Under the pieces are notes generated by a model. The model was not told where the DNA came from, ran no database searches, and saw nothing but the letters and a program-made list of their open reading frames with translations. DNA of 64,000 nt from Hippophae tibetana (lineage: Eukaryota; Streptophyta; Magnoliopsida; Rosales; Elaeagnaceae): contig CM072810.1 of assembly GCA_037013495.1 (NCBI GenBank), positions 110,057,898 to 110,121,897 of the forward strand. Direction: 5' to 3'. Positions within the stretch are counted from its first letter, which is position 1. The number at the start of each line of letters is the position of its first letter. Made by a program: the position numbers and the translations under genes. This document shows positions 46,401-59,781 of this stretch, one piece after another.

Positions 46401-47960
46401 AAATATATATTTATAATTTTACTTAAAAATAAAAATACAGTATAAATATTAAATTTTGATCACATTTTTTAAAAATAATTTTTTTTTTCATAATAATATT
46501 GTTATAATTATAAAAATATTTTATTAAATAAATTTACAAGCTATTTATATATTATGTGAATTAGATTTTTTTAAACTAATAAATTCATTAAATTAATTAA
46601 AATGAGATAAGCTACTTGTTTGATACCATTAGATGTGAATATCGATTTTCTTTTTCTAACTAAGAAGATGTAAATATATATCGATTTGATTGAGCGACTA
46701 TAAATTCAATCTCCTTTTCACCTTGTTCCTAAAATGTCCCTTGCAACCCACGTCCATACCCGCTAGTATTCATCCAACTTTTTATTGGAAGTACCTTCGC
46801 TCCACATACCGTTAATTTCATTTGAGTAAGAAATTTTTTAGTTATGAAACTAATTAATTAAATTATAATTAATTAAAAAATCTATCTATAAGACTAACTA
46901 ACTATACATTATAAAAATAATATTAAATTATAAGTTTGAAACTTAAATTAATCTATAAGATAATTTCCTAAATAATCTACTTAGAAGCTGATGCTTTCCT
47001 CTACGGTATTCACAAGAAAAATGTTCAAATCTAAATCAAAGATTCAATAAACTTGAGTTATACAAGTTATCAAAATTGTTCGTCTAACACTTGAAAAATT
47101 AGTACAATAACATAAGTATAAAGTGTATTTTAGAGTAGATTAAATAATAAGTTTAATAAATATAAATTTTTTAAAGATAAATAATCAAACTAAATAATTA
47201 TGATATTATACATATAATTATTTGATCCAATAATTTGAGAATAAAATAAAGAATAAGTTATATGAAAATTTAGTAAAAATATCATAAATTAATTAGGTTT
47301 ATTAACCAATCAAATACAATTAACAATGTCTGATAAATTAATTAAAGAAAAAAAACTTAAAGAAATACGATTTTATTATTTGCAAAGCAATTTGAAAATG
47401 CGAATTTAAAATAAAAAATTGATGTTTTTGTGGTTAATTAAAATATGGAGCATCAGTTTCTTTATATAGGAAAGATTGAAGTCATAATGTTAAGTTAAAG
47501 TCTAATTCCAATAATGTTCATTAAAAAATTTATAGAACCGAAAATAATAGAGATAAAATGATAATTAAAATGTTTAATTTGAGTAAATAATTAAGTTAAA
47601 GTTGAGACTTTGATCACTCGATAGAAAAATAAACCTTGATCAATCGAGTCAAAAAAATCGATCAATTTAAAATATTATAGGTAGATTTATTCTTGATCGA
47701 TCTAATACTCGATCAATCGAACATTACACATGTAAGATTTTTTTTTTAAAGTTACTTAAGTCTATTTTTATTAAATAAAGGAAATATTATATATGTAAAA
47801 TTTAACTTAGATTAATGATTATAAAGATGAAGAATTATATCACTTCAATTTTAAATCAATATATTATGTAAAATTTGATGAGATTTATATAATTCATTTG
47901 GGACGAAGTTTTGGAGTATTTTAGAGAGAAGGCAGAGAAAAAAATATACAGAGAAACGAT
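40470..47960. other. AT-rich gene desert
   Basis: No supported gene. Slightly less AT-rich islands at about 41880-42190, 43980-44060, 44270-44660 and 46700-46830 may be remains of old elements. At 44306-44375 GAGAGGAATGCAAAACT is duplicated. At 43781-43806 there is a (CTTT)n microsatellite. The open frame at 41966-42178 (minus) has no recognisable domain. Confidence 0.5.
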
Positions 47961-48057
47961 CCTCTGATACCAATTTATCATAGAGGCACCACTCTGATTT
48001 GTGATCATAAAGGCAATGATACCAATTTATCATAAAGGCACCACTTTGATTTGTAAT
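47961..48057 (-). repeat. 54-bp direct repeat with primer-site-like motif
   Basis: TGATACCAATTTATCATA(G/A)AGGCACCACT(C/T)TGATTTGT occurs twice, at 47964 and 48018. On the minus strand the first copy begins TGGTATCAGAGG, very close to the initiator-tRNA primer site of copia elements. It may be a retroelement remnant, but no LTR was recognised. Confidence 0.5.
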
Positions 48058-50827
48058 AGTTTGGTTTTCGTGATTTAAGAATTGAAGTTTGGGGTTTAAG
48101 TTTAATTAAGGTTAAAAATTTGATAAAATTAAAATAATATATTATTATTTAATGGAAAGATAATAAAATAACAATCACTAAAGATCGGTAGAATAATAAT
48201 TACGTATCTTTTAAAAATTATTTTTATTTTATTTTATATTTAGAATACAATTAAATATAAAAATATATGAAAATAATCTTATTCTTCGTCTCATCCATTT
48301 TAACCAAAAATCACCACACAGTAAAGTAAAAGGAGGAAAATTTTGGAAATAAATTCAGGATTTGAGTGTATATATATATTTAGCAGGGCTCTTCGGCTAG
48401 TACACAGCGGCCGACATCTCATCCGTGAATGTATTAGTGGCCGTGCCTTCTAGTAAATTTTCTTGTATATTAATTAATGTTCATTTTTGTTGTGATTATT
48501 TCTATCAGAGAGCGGGGTTGCTTCATGTATTAATATAACTCAACAGTACCATTCTTTTGGTACTTATTAATAAAATCATTACCTTATTTTTATAATAACA
48601 ATAATAAAAATATTACATGCACTTTTAGTTTAATATATTTTATTAAGGATTTAGATGAATCCATAATATTAATATAATATAAAGAAAAGTCTTAGAAAAA
48701 ATTTCATAATAAAAATAAAACACTTATCCTTTTTGAAACTAATACAAAAGTTTGGTCTCAAAAATTGTAAAGGGTTACCAACTTTAAAATATAGAATATA
48801 TATATGTGCATATATACTTTAAAGTAAACTAGAAAGAAGAAGGAAAAATAAATAAATTAGAGAATAATTAGAAGAAAATAATTAAAAGCTCCTAATATTT
48901 GATGTAAAATACTTGAAATTCAATACTCTTATATCTAATAGTTTTGTATAATTTTATAAAATCTAATTAACGATTAGATTTGCATTCACATTTTACACTG
49001 CTACTATATATTACTTAGAATTAATTAATCTTTAAAACTATATATTTATGCGTATAATGACATGATTCAAAGTCACAAACGTGCTTCTCCTGTTGATTAA
49101 AGCTCAAGAGTCAGAAGAATACTTGAGACACTTGAGAAAGAGAGAGAGTAATGATCAAAGATAGAGTCTTTGATTAAGTTTAAAGAATTTTAAAGCTCTG
49201 CTTAAGAGATCTCGAATCTCCAACTTTCATCCCATGTTGCTATGAATAAGAGATATGGGATTTCGCTTGTTTTATTTTAGCCTTTTTTTCCCAAAAGAAG
49301 AGCCATGCCAACCATGAACCAACTATTTCACTATTATTATAATAATTTTATAATAATAGTTTAATTAATTAATTTTAAATTTTATAGTTTACATATATGA
49401 CGCCAATCAAATATCCTTCCCATAAGAAAGCAAAACAATACACTTGGCAGCTCCCTATTTGTGAATTGGATAAAATATTACTAAGGAATCTAATATCGTC
49501 ATTCTCATTGTCTTCTTCCTTGGACTGTCCATCTCAATGCCATTTTGATGATGGTTTCTCATACTTGAACAGTCACATAAGTTTCATAAAATAAAAATTT
49601 AGTTATTTTTTTTAAATAACAGTGCACACAAAGTTATTTTTTAAGACTTGCATGTGGTGAATATTTTACATAAAAATTTAGAGTTTTCTCATAGTATCTA
49701 TTTTCCAATGTTTGTGTTGTTCTTTTTCTTGTCTAAGGATATGTTTCATAGTCATTCAGTTAAAAGTAATTTTAGTTAAATGCAGTAAAAAAAAAAAGTT
49801 TCACGAAAAAATACATATAATATGTTTCAATAACAAAATGTATTTCCGATAATTTTTTTCCTATTTATTTATAAACCATTTTTTTATTTATCAAAAGCAC
49901 TTTTATAAGGTGTCAAAGATATAAACAATCATACCCCTAAAAATAACTAAAAAGCAACACCTAGTCCACCTAATCAACCTAAATCATTTTTAACTTTTTT
50001 TTAACAATTGGTATGGAGATATTATTTATTATTTTTGAAATAAATTATTTATAGATTGTTTTAAATTTTATTAAATTAAAATACTACATCATTACTTTTT
50101 TAAATAATTTCATTTTAATATTAATTATTTTTTTATAGCACTCGGTGAAGTACTTATATGAGACTGTTTTATATAAAGTCGTGGGAGAGATTCCATTATA
50201 TTAAAGTTTAGGTCACTGTGATTGTAAGTCCCAATGCCAACTAATAATGTCATGAGAAAAAGAGAGAAAGGGACAGTCCATTCAATGGTACGTGTTATTA
50301 TAATATCGTAACAGTGTTTTCAAAACTACATTATATAGTATTTAGTACCGTCTCTTTATTTTATTAATAACAGTGCTATATCTAAGCCAGCTAATAATTT
50401 ATGAGAATATATATGATTTTTTGACCCTATAGCCATCAGATTCGATTACTTTCTGCAGAGTTTGACCTGATTGCCGAAAGGAAAACACAAATTTTAATAA
50501 AAATTATTTTTATCATAATTTAATTCATGCATCGATTCACACGTTATAATGTATTTATTTTCGTGTTAGTAAATTTTTTATAATTATTTTATTATCACGT
50601 ATTTTAAAATTTATATTCAATTAATAATTAATAATTTACTTAATATATGTATATACTTGTGCTAAACTTTAATATATGCTAATCCAATATAATTGTTAGT
50701 GAAAATCTCGGAAAGAAGAATATAACTTATTTGCTGTTCAGAAAAATAAAAATAAAAATGTTGGAAGATGGCATATATTATTATAGCAATTCCCTAGTTG
50801 CAAGGAATCAAATATTAGATTACATAT
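48058..50827. other. Intergenic DNA with one GC-richer island
   Basis: 48390-48450 stands out (AGCGGCCGACATCTCATCCG, GTGGCCGTGCC) from the AT-rich surroundings, but I recognise nothing in it. 49070-49560 has near-genic composition. The + frame 49397-49594 and the opposite strand show no known domain, so no gene is called. Confidence 0.4.
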
Positions 50828-51184
50828 TAGCGGTGTAAAACGTTATTATTTGATCTGGTTTTAGTTAAAAAAAATTAATTAGATTATACCGTTTATATTA
50901 CTCGGATCAGATCGAATCATATCAGACAGTTTGAAATAATTTTAATTAATATAAACTGGATTAAATCGTTTGATTTATAAAACTGTTCTGTCCGATTTGG
51001 TTCGATTTTTTTATACATTTAATAAAGAATGATGTAAAAAATTTAATATATTATTAAACCGATCCGGTTCGTTTCAAACGGTTTAAAATTAATACAAACC
51101 AAACCGTACCATTTGATTTGTAAAACCGTTCGGTCCGATTTTACGGTTTGATCTAATCCGATCCGATTTATGAACACCCCTATT
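50828..51184. mobile_element. MITE-like element with short terminal inverted repeats
   Basis: The segment starts TAGCGGTGT and ends ACACCCCTA, an inverted match at 8 of 9 positions. The interior is full of CCGATCCGGTTCG, GTCCGATTTGGTTCG and AAACCGT motifs, as in a common kind of small plant DNA element ending in GAACACCCCTA. TA or TTA lies at both edges and could be the target duplication. Confidence 0.5.
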
Positions 51185-54100
51185 ACACACTGATACCACG
51201 GTAAAGGATCTTGAAAAATAATTTTTTAAAAATTTTAACCATTAAAATTATTGGTGTTTGAATACGTCATTTTCAATTATTATAATTTTAATATTTTATC
51301 ACTATTAATAATTGTTAACTTTATACATTATATTTATTAAATATATATAATTAAATGGTGTGAGTTATTGGTTTATAAGGTGTTGAAAAATAAAAATTTA
51401 AAAATTTAATCATTAAAATTATTTATATTTGAATATGTGATTTTCAACCATGATATTATATTAAAAGACGTAGATTAAAAAAGTTAACAACAAAAAAATT
51501 TATATGTTTTATAACTCTTCTTAATTCTATACGTTGTATTTATTAAATATATATAATTAAACTATTGAAGTTATTAACTTGTTTTTGTTTGAATACAATG
51601 TTAAAAGATATTATAAACTAACTCTATAAAAAAATTAAATTATTACAAAAATAATCAAATATTATTTTATATATTTATCACCACTAATATTTCATTCCAA
51701 GTGTAGATTCTGTGCTTATTACAAACTCAAATTCTTAAAATTCTAATTTTAGGATATGACGTAGAGATTTGCCCTGCTATCATATCATGTTGATATTTTT
51801 CCAAATATATATACATAATTCGGTTAGCTAATAAATATTACACGTTCAATTTGCAAACCACTATAAAGAATTATTTTTTTTAAACTATAAGATATTAATT
51901 TATTTAAAATCACTCAAAAAATATTAAACAAACATTAGTATAAAATATAACAAATCCTACCAAAAATACAATACACAAAATATTTCTTATAATTATTAAT
52001 AAAAAATTAGTTAGAACCCAACAGTATTAAATTTAAGGTAAAATAAAAATACATTTTTGATAAGATTTAGTGAAATTATGAAAGTTATGTATATAATATT
52101 ACCTTTACTGTCCGACCAATGTAATTAGAATACTTACCCAAATAATAAAATCATACAATAAATACAAGAAAAATAGGCAAAATTAGATAGCTTACATGAT
52201 TTGTGATCAGAGTTGGAACCTTAATCAATAAAGTTATTGTCATATTTTATAAATAAATAAATAAATAGTAGATGAGGTCAAATATAATTTTTAATTAATA
52301 TACGTGGAGTCATTTACATATATAACCTAAATATAATTGGTTGGAAGTATATACACCATTTTCAAGAACACTAAGTTTAATAAATTATTTAATTTTCAAA
52401 AAACGGAAAAAACAATAAGAAAAAATATTTTGCATGTATATACATACATACAAATCACAACACAATCAAATTATGTTTTGTTCTTTAAAAGATAAAAATG
52501 TATTAATACATGAATTAAGATACTAAAACAAAATATTATAATATTATCTTGTGATATCGACACTGACAGACTTACACAGGGGCTCACGGGGACATTTTTC
52601 TTAATTTAATATGTAATAATAATTATTTTTTATTAGATATATTATTTTATTTGATGTGTACGTTCCTATAAAATTTCAAAATTAATAGAATTCCTAACAA
52701 AAAAAACAAACTCTGATACCTATCTAAAACCTTAAAATTACTTTATTCTAATATTTATAAAAGATGCTCAAAAGTTGCAAAATGTGGTTTTTTTCTCAAT
52801 TTTGAAAATCAATTAATAAATTTTAGTTATTTTTGTCGCGTAAGAAATAATATTTTTGTTTTCATTAATTAATTCATTTTATTTTTTATTCTATAACTTT
52901 TGGATGACCTTTGATATTTGATGTACGTAATTCTTATTAAGTATAATATTTTATTAATTAAAAGAATTATAATACTATACGATTTTCTAAAAAAAAAAGT
53001 ATATATATACTTATATTATACTATCAGTCTATTAATTTTTTAGATCGGTTCATGAATATCAATACATGCAATAACTACATTACCTCCAGAGTACCGTACC
53101 CTTTATTGTTCCCTATGTTTGAGCCACAATTCAAGCATGCGTAGCATTAACATATATATATATATATATATATAGGCATATAGCCTACCAAAATGTTTGA
53201 ATTCCATGCTTTTAAGTTTAATATTGGTATACCATGAAAGCTATATAGTAAGGGCATTCCCTAATAAATTACTCTTCTTTGGCCAATCTATACTTCCAGT
53301 CAATATCGAAAGTTAATATATAAAAATAATTAAATTTTACACATATTATTTAAAAATAGTATAAATAAAATTAAAAAGTATTATTTTCATATTTCAAGCA
53401 AATTATTATTTGGTTATATGCAAAATTACAGAGGTAGAATATCATGAATAAGAAAATATTTTTCTTTTCTTTTAAATACGAATGAAGTTGCCAAATAAAG
53501 CAGTCCCAATATTTAGGAAGGTCTTTTAAGTGATAACGTACGTACAAGAAAACAAACCAAATTACGGGGACATTGTTTTCTCAAATAAAAAACAAACCAT
53601 CTTTAGACACACTACAACTAATAATCCTCAAGTTCGGAAACAAATTAATATTTTTTGAAATTTATCGAGAATTTAAAACAAAATTAAAATTTATAATAAA
53701 AAAAATATTATAATAATATTGAACTAACTATAATTAAAAAAAATTAACACTTAATGGTATAAATCATGGATGGATGTATTCATTGGTTAATAGGATAAGT
53801 GACCCACTTCAACTTCAAAAAATTAAACTTGTAGTTATAATATTTATAAAATTATAAATAAATTAATGTATACAAATTTTAAGTTTTTAATACTCAATAT
53901 ATTCACAAACAAAATAATTTGAATATATATTTATTAAAATAAAATACACGTAGCATCTTTTTTAATTAAAAATAATCAATAACTAAAAAATAATTTAATG
54001 TGTATATAATGCCATTTTTAGATATAAATCTTAAATTTACCGCTAGTCTAAATGACCGTAGTTTAATTTAAATTACATTAAAATAAATGACGTTAAGTGT

Positions 54101-55113
54101 GAAATGTTGTACCATATTTTTTTTAATACTAAAAATATATTAAATAATTATGTTAGTACTATTTTTATGATTAAAAGTTTTAATAGTGTTATTTTTATTG
54201 TTTTTAAAAAAAATTAAGAAAATAACAAAAATAATACCTTTAAATCTTGTAAACATAAAAATAGCTCACTATATTCAACTCATATATTTTTACTATTAAA
54301 AAAATATTACATATTATTTTATTTTAAATTTTGTATAATTAAACGTCATTGAAATTGAACTACAAACATTTAAACTCATTTAATATTAAATATATTATGT
54401 ATATATATTTAATATTATTTTTATTATCATAAATTTATAGTATTATTATTATTTTTTTTATTTGAGAAAAAAAATGGGATAGAGAGCGAAGAAGTTACAT
54501 AAAACTCACATAGGAAACACCACAATTAATTCAAGTATTTTGAAATTCTGTGCTACCGAAATCCACCCTCAATGATGAAAACCAAATCACAACATACTTG
54601 ACTTCACAGATAAATCAGGAAGAAAAAAAAAAAAGGTAAGCCCACAAATTAAGCTATGTTTTGTGAGTATTACACAATGTAGTTTGATTTTTATAAATCA
54701 AAAAAAAATTTTGCTTTATCAAAATATATTCATAATACAGCCGTATGAAATATCAACGTTACTATAGATATGACTTTGATGCTAACCTTTCAAGTCATTT
54801 TACGACAAATGATTAAAAAAATTGCTAACAACTTACAAATATTAACATTTTTATAAAAATTAATATATAATATAATATTACATAATTATTTTTAATATTT
54901 TAATAATAATATTTTATAATATGATCAATTAAATATAAATTATATTATTTTAATTAAAATATTATTATTTTTCTATCAACTAATTAAACACAATTATAAC
55001 ATAACATTTAACAATGATAAATGTTTGTAGAATGATTAAGTGATATAGGATTTATAGAGAGAATTAGAAAGAGAATCAGATCCCAATAATGAGTTACATG
55101 AGTTACATAATCA
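51185..55113. other. AT-rich intergenic DNA
   Basis: No supported gene. A (TA)n microsatellite at about 53152-53174 and (AAAT)n at 52252-52266 are the only clear features. Confidence 0.55.
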
Positions 55114-55467
55114 GGCAACAAATTGTTTGGACTGAATCAATCTGTGTATTGTTTGGACTGAATTAAGCTGCATATTGTTTAGGATGAATTAGGTTACATA
55201 TTACTTGGAATGATTCATGCCACACATTGCTTGGGCTAAGTTAGGCTATATACTATTTGGGATGAATTAAGTTGCGTATTGTTTAGACTAAATTAGGTTG
55301 TAGATTACTTGGGTTGAATTAGGCCACATATTGCTTAGGCTGAATCAAATCGCATATTATTTGTGTTGAATCAAGTTGTATATTACTTGGGATGGTTCAT
55401 ATTGCATATTGTTTGGGCTAAATCCGATTGTACATTTCTTGGGTTGATTCATGCTACACATACCTCC
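55114..55467. repeat. 26-bp minisatellite, at least 12 full copies
   Basis: Twelve consecutive units of exactly 26 bp from 55134 to 55445, with partial units at both ends. The approximate consensus is GAATTAGGTTGCATATTG followed by TTTGGGCT. Units differ at many positions, yet none has an insertion or deletion. 26 is not a multiple of three, so a coding role is unlikely. Confidence 0.95.
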
Positions 55468-56260
55468 ATCCCAAGTGAGAGGGACTATTTGGCCTTCTCA
55501 CTCTTACTTTGGCATTATCACTTTAATTTATTTGCAAGACATAAGATATCGATAATTCTAAAATGAACTTCAATTTTCTTGTTTATCCTAAAGAAGAGGT
55601 TCATTTTTATGAACTCGTAACCTTTTCTTAGGATGAGTGTCTCACCTTTTATATCTATATCCCAAGTGAAAGGACCATTTGGCCTTCTTATTCTTACTTT
55701 TATCATGTTATTTTATTTGCAAGGTAGGAGTCATAGACAAGTTGGAAATAAAAAATTTCACTTGCATCCTAATTGAAAGGGACCATTATGAATTGACAAC
55801 ATTTTCTTAAGATGGATGTCTGGTCTCATACACTTGCATCCTAATTGAAAGAGACCATTTGGTCTACTCACTCTTATTTGTGGTTATTGCATTATTTTAT
55901 TTGTAAGACAAGAGTCATAAATAAGTTGGAAATTCTTCACCTGTCTTTTTTATCCTAAAAAGTAGGTTCACTTTTATAAGCCCATGACCCTTTCTTAGAA
56001 TGATATTTCACCTCTTACACCAAAATCCCAAGTTATTGGGACCATTTGGCCTCCTTACTCCTACTTGGAGATTATCATGTTGTTGTTTTTTGCAAGATCA
56101 AACCTTAAATAATGAATCTCTTTCTTTCTTAGGTTATTCATTTCCACACACCTTTTACGCTTGCATCTTAAGTGGACGAGGATCGTTTGGCCTTTTTACT
56201 CCAAATGAGGAATATATAGTTCATCAAAAATACAAGAAGCAAAAGCATTACTAAAGTTAA
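55468..56260. repeat. ~190-bp tandem repeat, about 5 copies
   Basis: Copies begin near 55468, 55659, 55838, 56035 and 56165 with ATCCCAAGTGAAAGGGACCA and TTTGGCC, plus a short extra start at 55766. Shared parts include TTATTTGCAAGACA, GAGTCATA-ACAAGTTGGAAAT, TTTATCCTAAA-AG-AGGTTCA and TTTCTTAGGATGA. Spacings of 130-197 bp and about 75-85% identity suggest an old satellite-like array. It starts directly where the 26-bp minisatellite ends. Confidence 0.8.
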
Positions 56261-56654
56261 TCGATCATACCTTTTTTAGAGTAGATCTTCCAACTCTCGC
56301 GTCTTGTCCTACCATCGTTAACCATCTCTTTTATTTTCCTTGGATCTTCATTGTAAGGTGCCAAAAGTAATGGGTGGAGAGGCACGTTAAAGAAATTCCT
56401 CTCTTCTTGAGGATATTCTCCTAAAAATTTGGCATAATTGATTAGGTCTTAATGTGCATTATTTCTCATATTCTATCTTGCTTGATCTCTATATCCCTTT
56501 TAAGGTTCCAAATTTATAGGAATCTTAAAATATGGCCTCCAAAGATTGGGGTGTTGAATTCCTTGGAACTCTTTTTTGGAATCCCTTGAGTTATCTAAAT
56601 TTGAACAATTGAATATCTAAAGTTTGGCCTTGAATCATTTCATGAAACTTTGAA

Positions 56655-57000
56655 TTAGTACCCTAAGGAATTATGTAATAAAGAGCACATGAATCGACTC
56701 CTTCTATATGGACTTGCTACTAACGTAATTGGTAATGAAGGCCTATATAAACTCGTTAAAGACATCATGACCTTTTGTTTGTAGTAGCTCGTTGGCATAG
56801 ATGAATAATCCAATTTTCTAAGGATAATTATGAAGCTAGAAATACTTGGGATAGGTAGATAAGTAAGCCACTTATTGTCTTGAATAATTGAAGCAAACAT
56901 CCTACACACCATGACCTTTATCTTTTCAATATATATAGGGTCATTAGTCCAACGATAGGCCAAACATTAATGGACTTGCAAATATTAAGCTCGCTTATGA
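56655..57000 (-). pseudogene. Decayed plant transposon-type protein fragment
   Basis: The minus-strand frame 56655-56963 encodes 102 residues with WTNDPIYIEKIKVMVCRMFA and KWLTYLPIPSISSFIIIL. The layout recalls the putative plant transposon protein domain found in gypsy-associated ORFs (a conserved VNVGQVIxxEI...FPSLIT-like stretch). Upstream on the same strand (57000-57480) are further pieces (QEKGL, FDLKLVVDLIWHFN) broken by stops, then a hexapeptide-coding repeat. I take all of it as one dead gene, but the domain match is weak. Confidence 0.35.
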
Positions 57001-57479
57001 ATTTTTTTTGTTAATAATGTTGCCCGCAGTCTAGTCCAACCATTTCTAATACCAGGTCACGAGGAATTCAAACATGTTAAAATGCCAAATCAAATCCACA
57101 ACTAGCTTTAAATCAAAACCAGGTCGTGGCATTGATGTCTTATTTTAGAGAGATGGTTATTTACTTAACAACTTCAGAATTATCCAAGCCATTGTTTTAA
57201 TAAAGTCCACAGCCAAGTCCATTCATTTATCATATCAAGCTTTGGCTCATTGTAACCCTTTTTCCTGCATTAGCTCGTGGTCCTTCAATTTTTCACTAGT
57301 CTTCCCTTTGTGTGTGCCATTCCAATATGCAAATACCCAATTTATCAATCATCCTCATTTGACTTGTGTCACTACATATTCAACCAAAAAATAGTTCGCT
57401 TATCATTGGTTACTAAGCCATGGATTTACCCAATTTGTTACATTCAAGTCCATCAATCTTAATTTTTTCAAAACAAGCA

Positions 57480-57850
57480 TTACTCCCTCGTTGGTAGAAG
57501 GTACCTGACAGGTTTCATTGGTAGGGTATATTTTATGGGAATAGTTATCTTATCGAGATGAGTTACCTTATTGGCTACGTTGGAAAGAAGTGTCTCGTCG
57601 ATAGAAGGTACCTTATTAGGAAGATGTACCTCGTTGGTAGGAGGTACCTAATGAAAAGAGGTAACTTATTGATTGAAGGTATTTAGTAGGAGAAAATACC
57701 TCTTTAAGAGTAGTTACCTCATTAGGAGGAGATATCTTGTCGAAATGAGTTATCATATTAATGAGTGATATCTCATTGGCAAAAGGTACCTTGTTGGAAG
57801 GAGGTGCCTCATAAACATGAGGTACCTCCTTAGTAATAGGTAATTGTTTG
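57480..57850 (-). repeat. 18-bp minisatellite encoding a hexapeptide motif
   Basis: About 18-20 degenerate units, mostly 18 bp (some 16, 17 or 19), with + strand consensus GTACCTC-TTGGTAGGAG. On the minus strand they translate as hexapeptides of the form P-x-x-N-E-V: KEV, PHVYEA, PPSNKV, PFANEI, SLINMI, SPPNEV, then in another frame PPTNEV, HLPNKV. Frame changes occur only where a unit has lost or gained bases. This indicates a former coding repeat. Confidence 0.8.
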
Positions 57851-59717
57851 GTAATTCAAGAAATATAATATGAGTTGATTTGCATGTGTGTTGGACTTAT
57901 GGGGTGGTCCCATTCCTCGTGCTATTTGTGACTAGGATGATATTCCTATAGCATGTGATGATTCTCTTTCTTGCTCTAAGTTGGAATAATGATTGGTCAT
58001 TTTGAAAATGGAATAAATTTTATAAGATAAAAAGTATAATTCTCCTAGGTGTGAAATTAATGGTCTCAAATTCTTTTAGTGGATTAGAAAAACTTAAGAT
58101 TTTATGGTGGGTACTAATTGTTTGAAAAATAACTAAATATTATAGGATTTTTAATGAGAATTAAAGAGAAGAATATCTCAAAATAAGTTACATAAATACA
58201 TACCCTCTTGAACACATTCTTTACATGTTCACTTAGTCATGTAGCTACTCATTTGTGATATACTTTGTTGTTACACATACATCTTCATAAATCAGTAATA
58301 TTTAAATAATAAAATTATAATTAATATAAAAAAATTATTTTTAATATTTGTTAATTATTATTATTATTTTTAAATTAAAAAATATATTTAAATAATTTTT
58401 TATTTGAATTTTGTTATGGCTAATTTTTTAAAATAATTTCATATTAAATTTATTATTATTAGTATTAAAAATTTGTATTTTAATCATATTTTAAGTATTT
58501 AATTTAATAAAAAAATATTAAAATAATATAATTTATTATTAATTATTAATTTTTCAAAAAATTAAAAAATTAAAAAATATTTGTTCTAATATAAAAAAAA
58601 ACATAATCTAAATTTTTTTTGTTAGACGCCATTTTAAATATATGCAAATATTTTGCAATATAAAAAAATTAGACATGAAAAAAATAAAAATGAAACCCTA
58701 TACCCTAGCTACAAACAACATAGATCATAGTCTAATAGATAATTGAAGACTGGTCAAGTTCTCTGTTTTACCTAAAACAATAATGTCGTCTCTGCATGAA
58801 TTATGATAGGGCTTTGGTTTCTGAATTTAATAGCATAACAAAAATAAATGTGACAGGTAGCTAGATTTTTGGTTTGGAAATATTAATTAAGAATTCATTT
58901 TAATTATTTAATTTTCACAATAAATATATAAATTATTTAATTATTGAAATTAACATACTTAAATTACATAATTTTAATTAAAATAATATTTTGATCACTA
59001 TTTATTTTACTATAAAATAATATTTTAATAATCATAATTTTAAAAACTAAATAATTTATATACCTCTTATAAAAATTAAATAATCAAAATATTAAAATAC
59101 ATAAACAAAAATACTTATAAAACCAATCACCTTTTAGTTTTTGAGTAAACAAACCCCCTTCCTTGTTAACGATACTGAGCTCTACTGCCAGCCAATGTGC
59201 AGTGAAATAAAGAACTATTATAAAATTATTATTATAATAAGAATATTTTATTAAATATAATTTTATTTATAATAATAATATTTTATTAAATATAATTTTA
59301 TTTATAATAATAATATTAAAATATAATTAATATATTAAAATAAATATTTTATATATTTTTATTATAACAACAATAAAAATTATTATGACAATATTATTAA
59401 GAAATAAAATTATCACAATTTTTTTATTACTTCCGTATTATATTTAATATCAATATTTTAAATTAATAAAAATATATTTTATTTTTATTACATTTGTTAT
59501 AATCAATTCAATTAATTTTAATAATATTTTTGTAAATTTTTTAAAAATTATATTAAATATAATATGGAACCAATAAAATGAGGTTTACCACAACTTCACC
59601 CTATCATTATCTAAAATATTTTTTGTTAATTTTATAATAAAATATTTATTTTATTTATATTTTATTATATTATTATTAGTAAAGTATTTTTATAATAATA
59701 AGTAGTATGTTTACTAC

Positions 59718-59721
<4 letters not shown>
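57851..59721. other. AT-rich intergenic DNA
   Basis: No gene seen. AT-rich with short repeats (for example TATTTTATTAAATATAATTT twice near 59245-59300). Confidence 0.55.

Positions 59722-59778
<57 letters not shown>
59722..59778. repeat. (GA)28 microsatellite
   Basis: A pure 57-bp GA run about 350 bp upstream of the TATA box of the bHLH gene. Confidence 0.97.

Positions 59779-59781
<3 letters not shown>

Noticed and set aside
49070..49600. Possible gene or microRNA precursor of near-genic composition
   Set aside because: No conserved plant microRNA sequence, strong hairpin or protein domain could be found by eye.
55363..55566. 67-residue frame in the 26-bp minisatellite
   Set aside because: The unit is not a multiple of three and the frame only crosses the last copies; likely chance.
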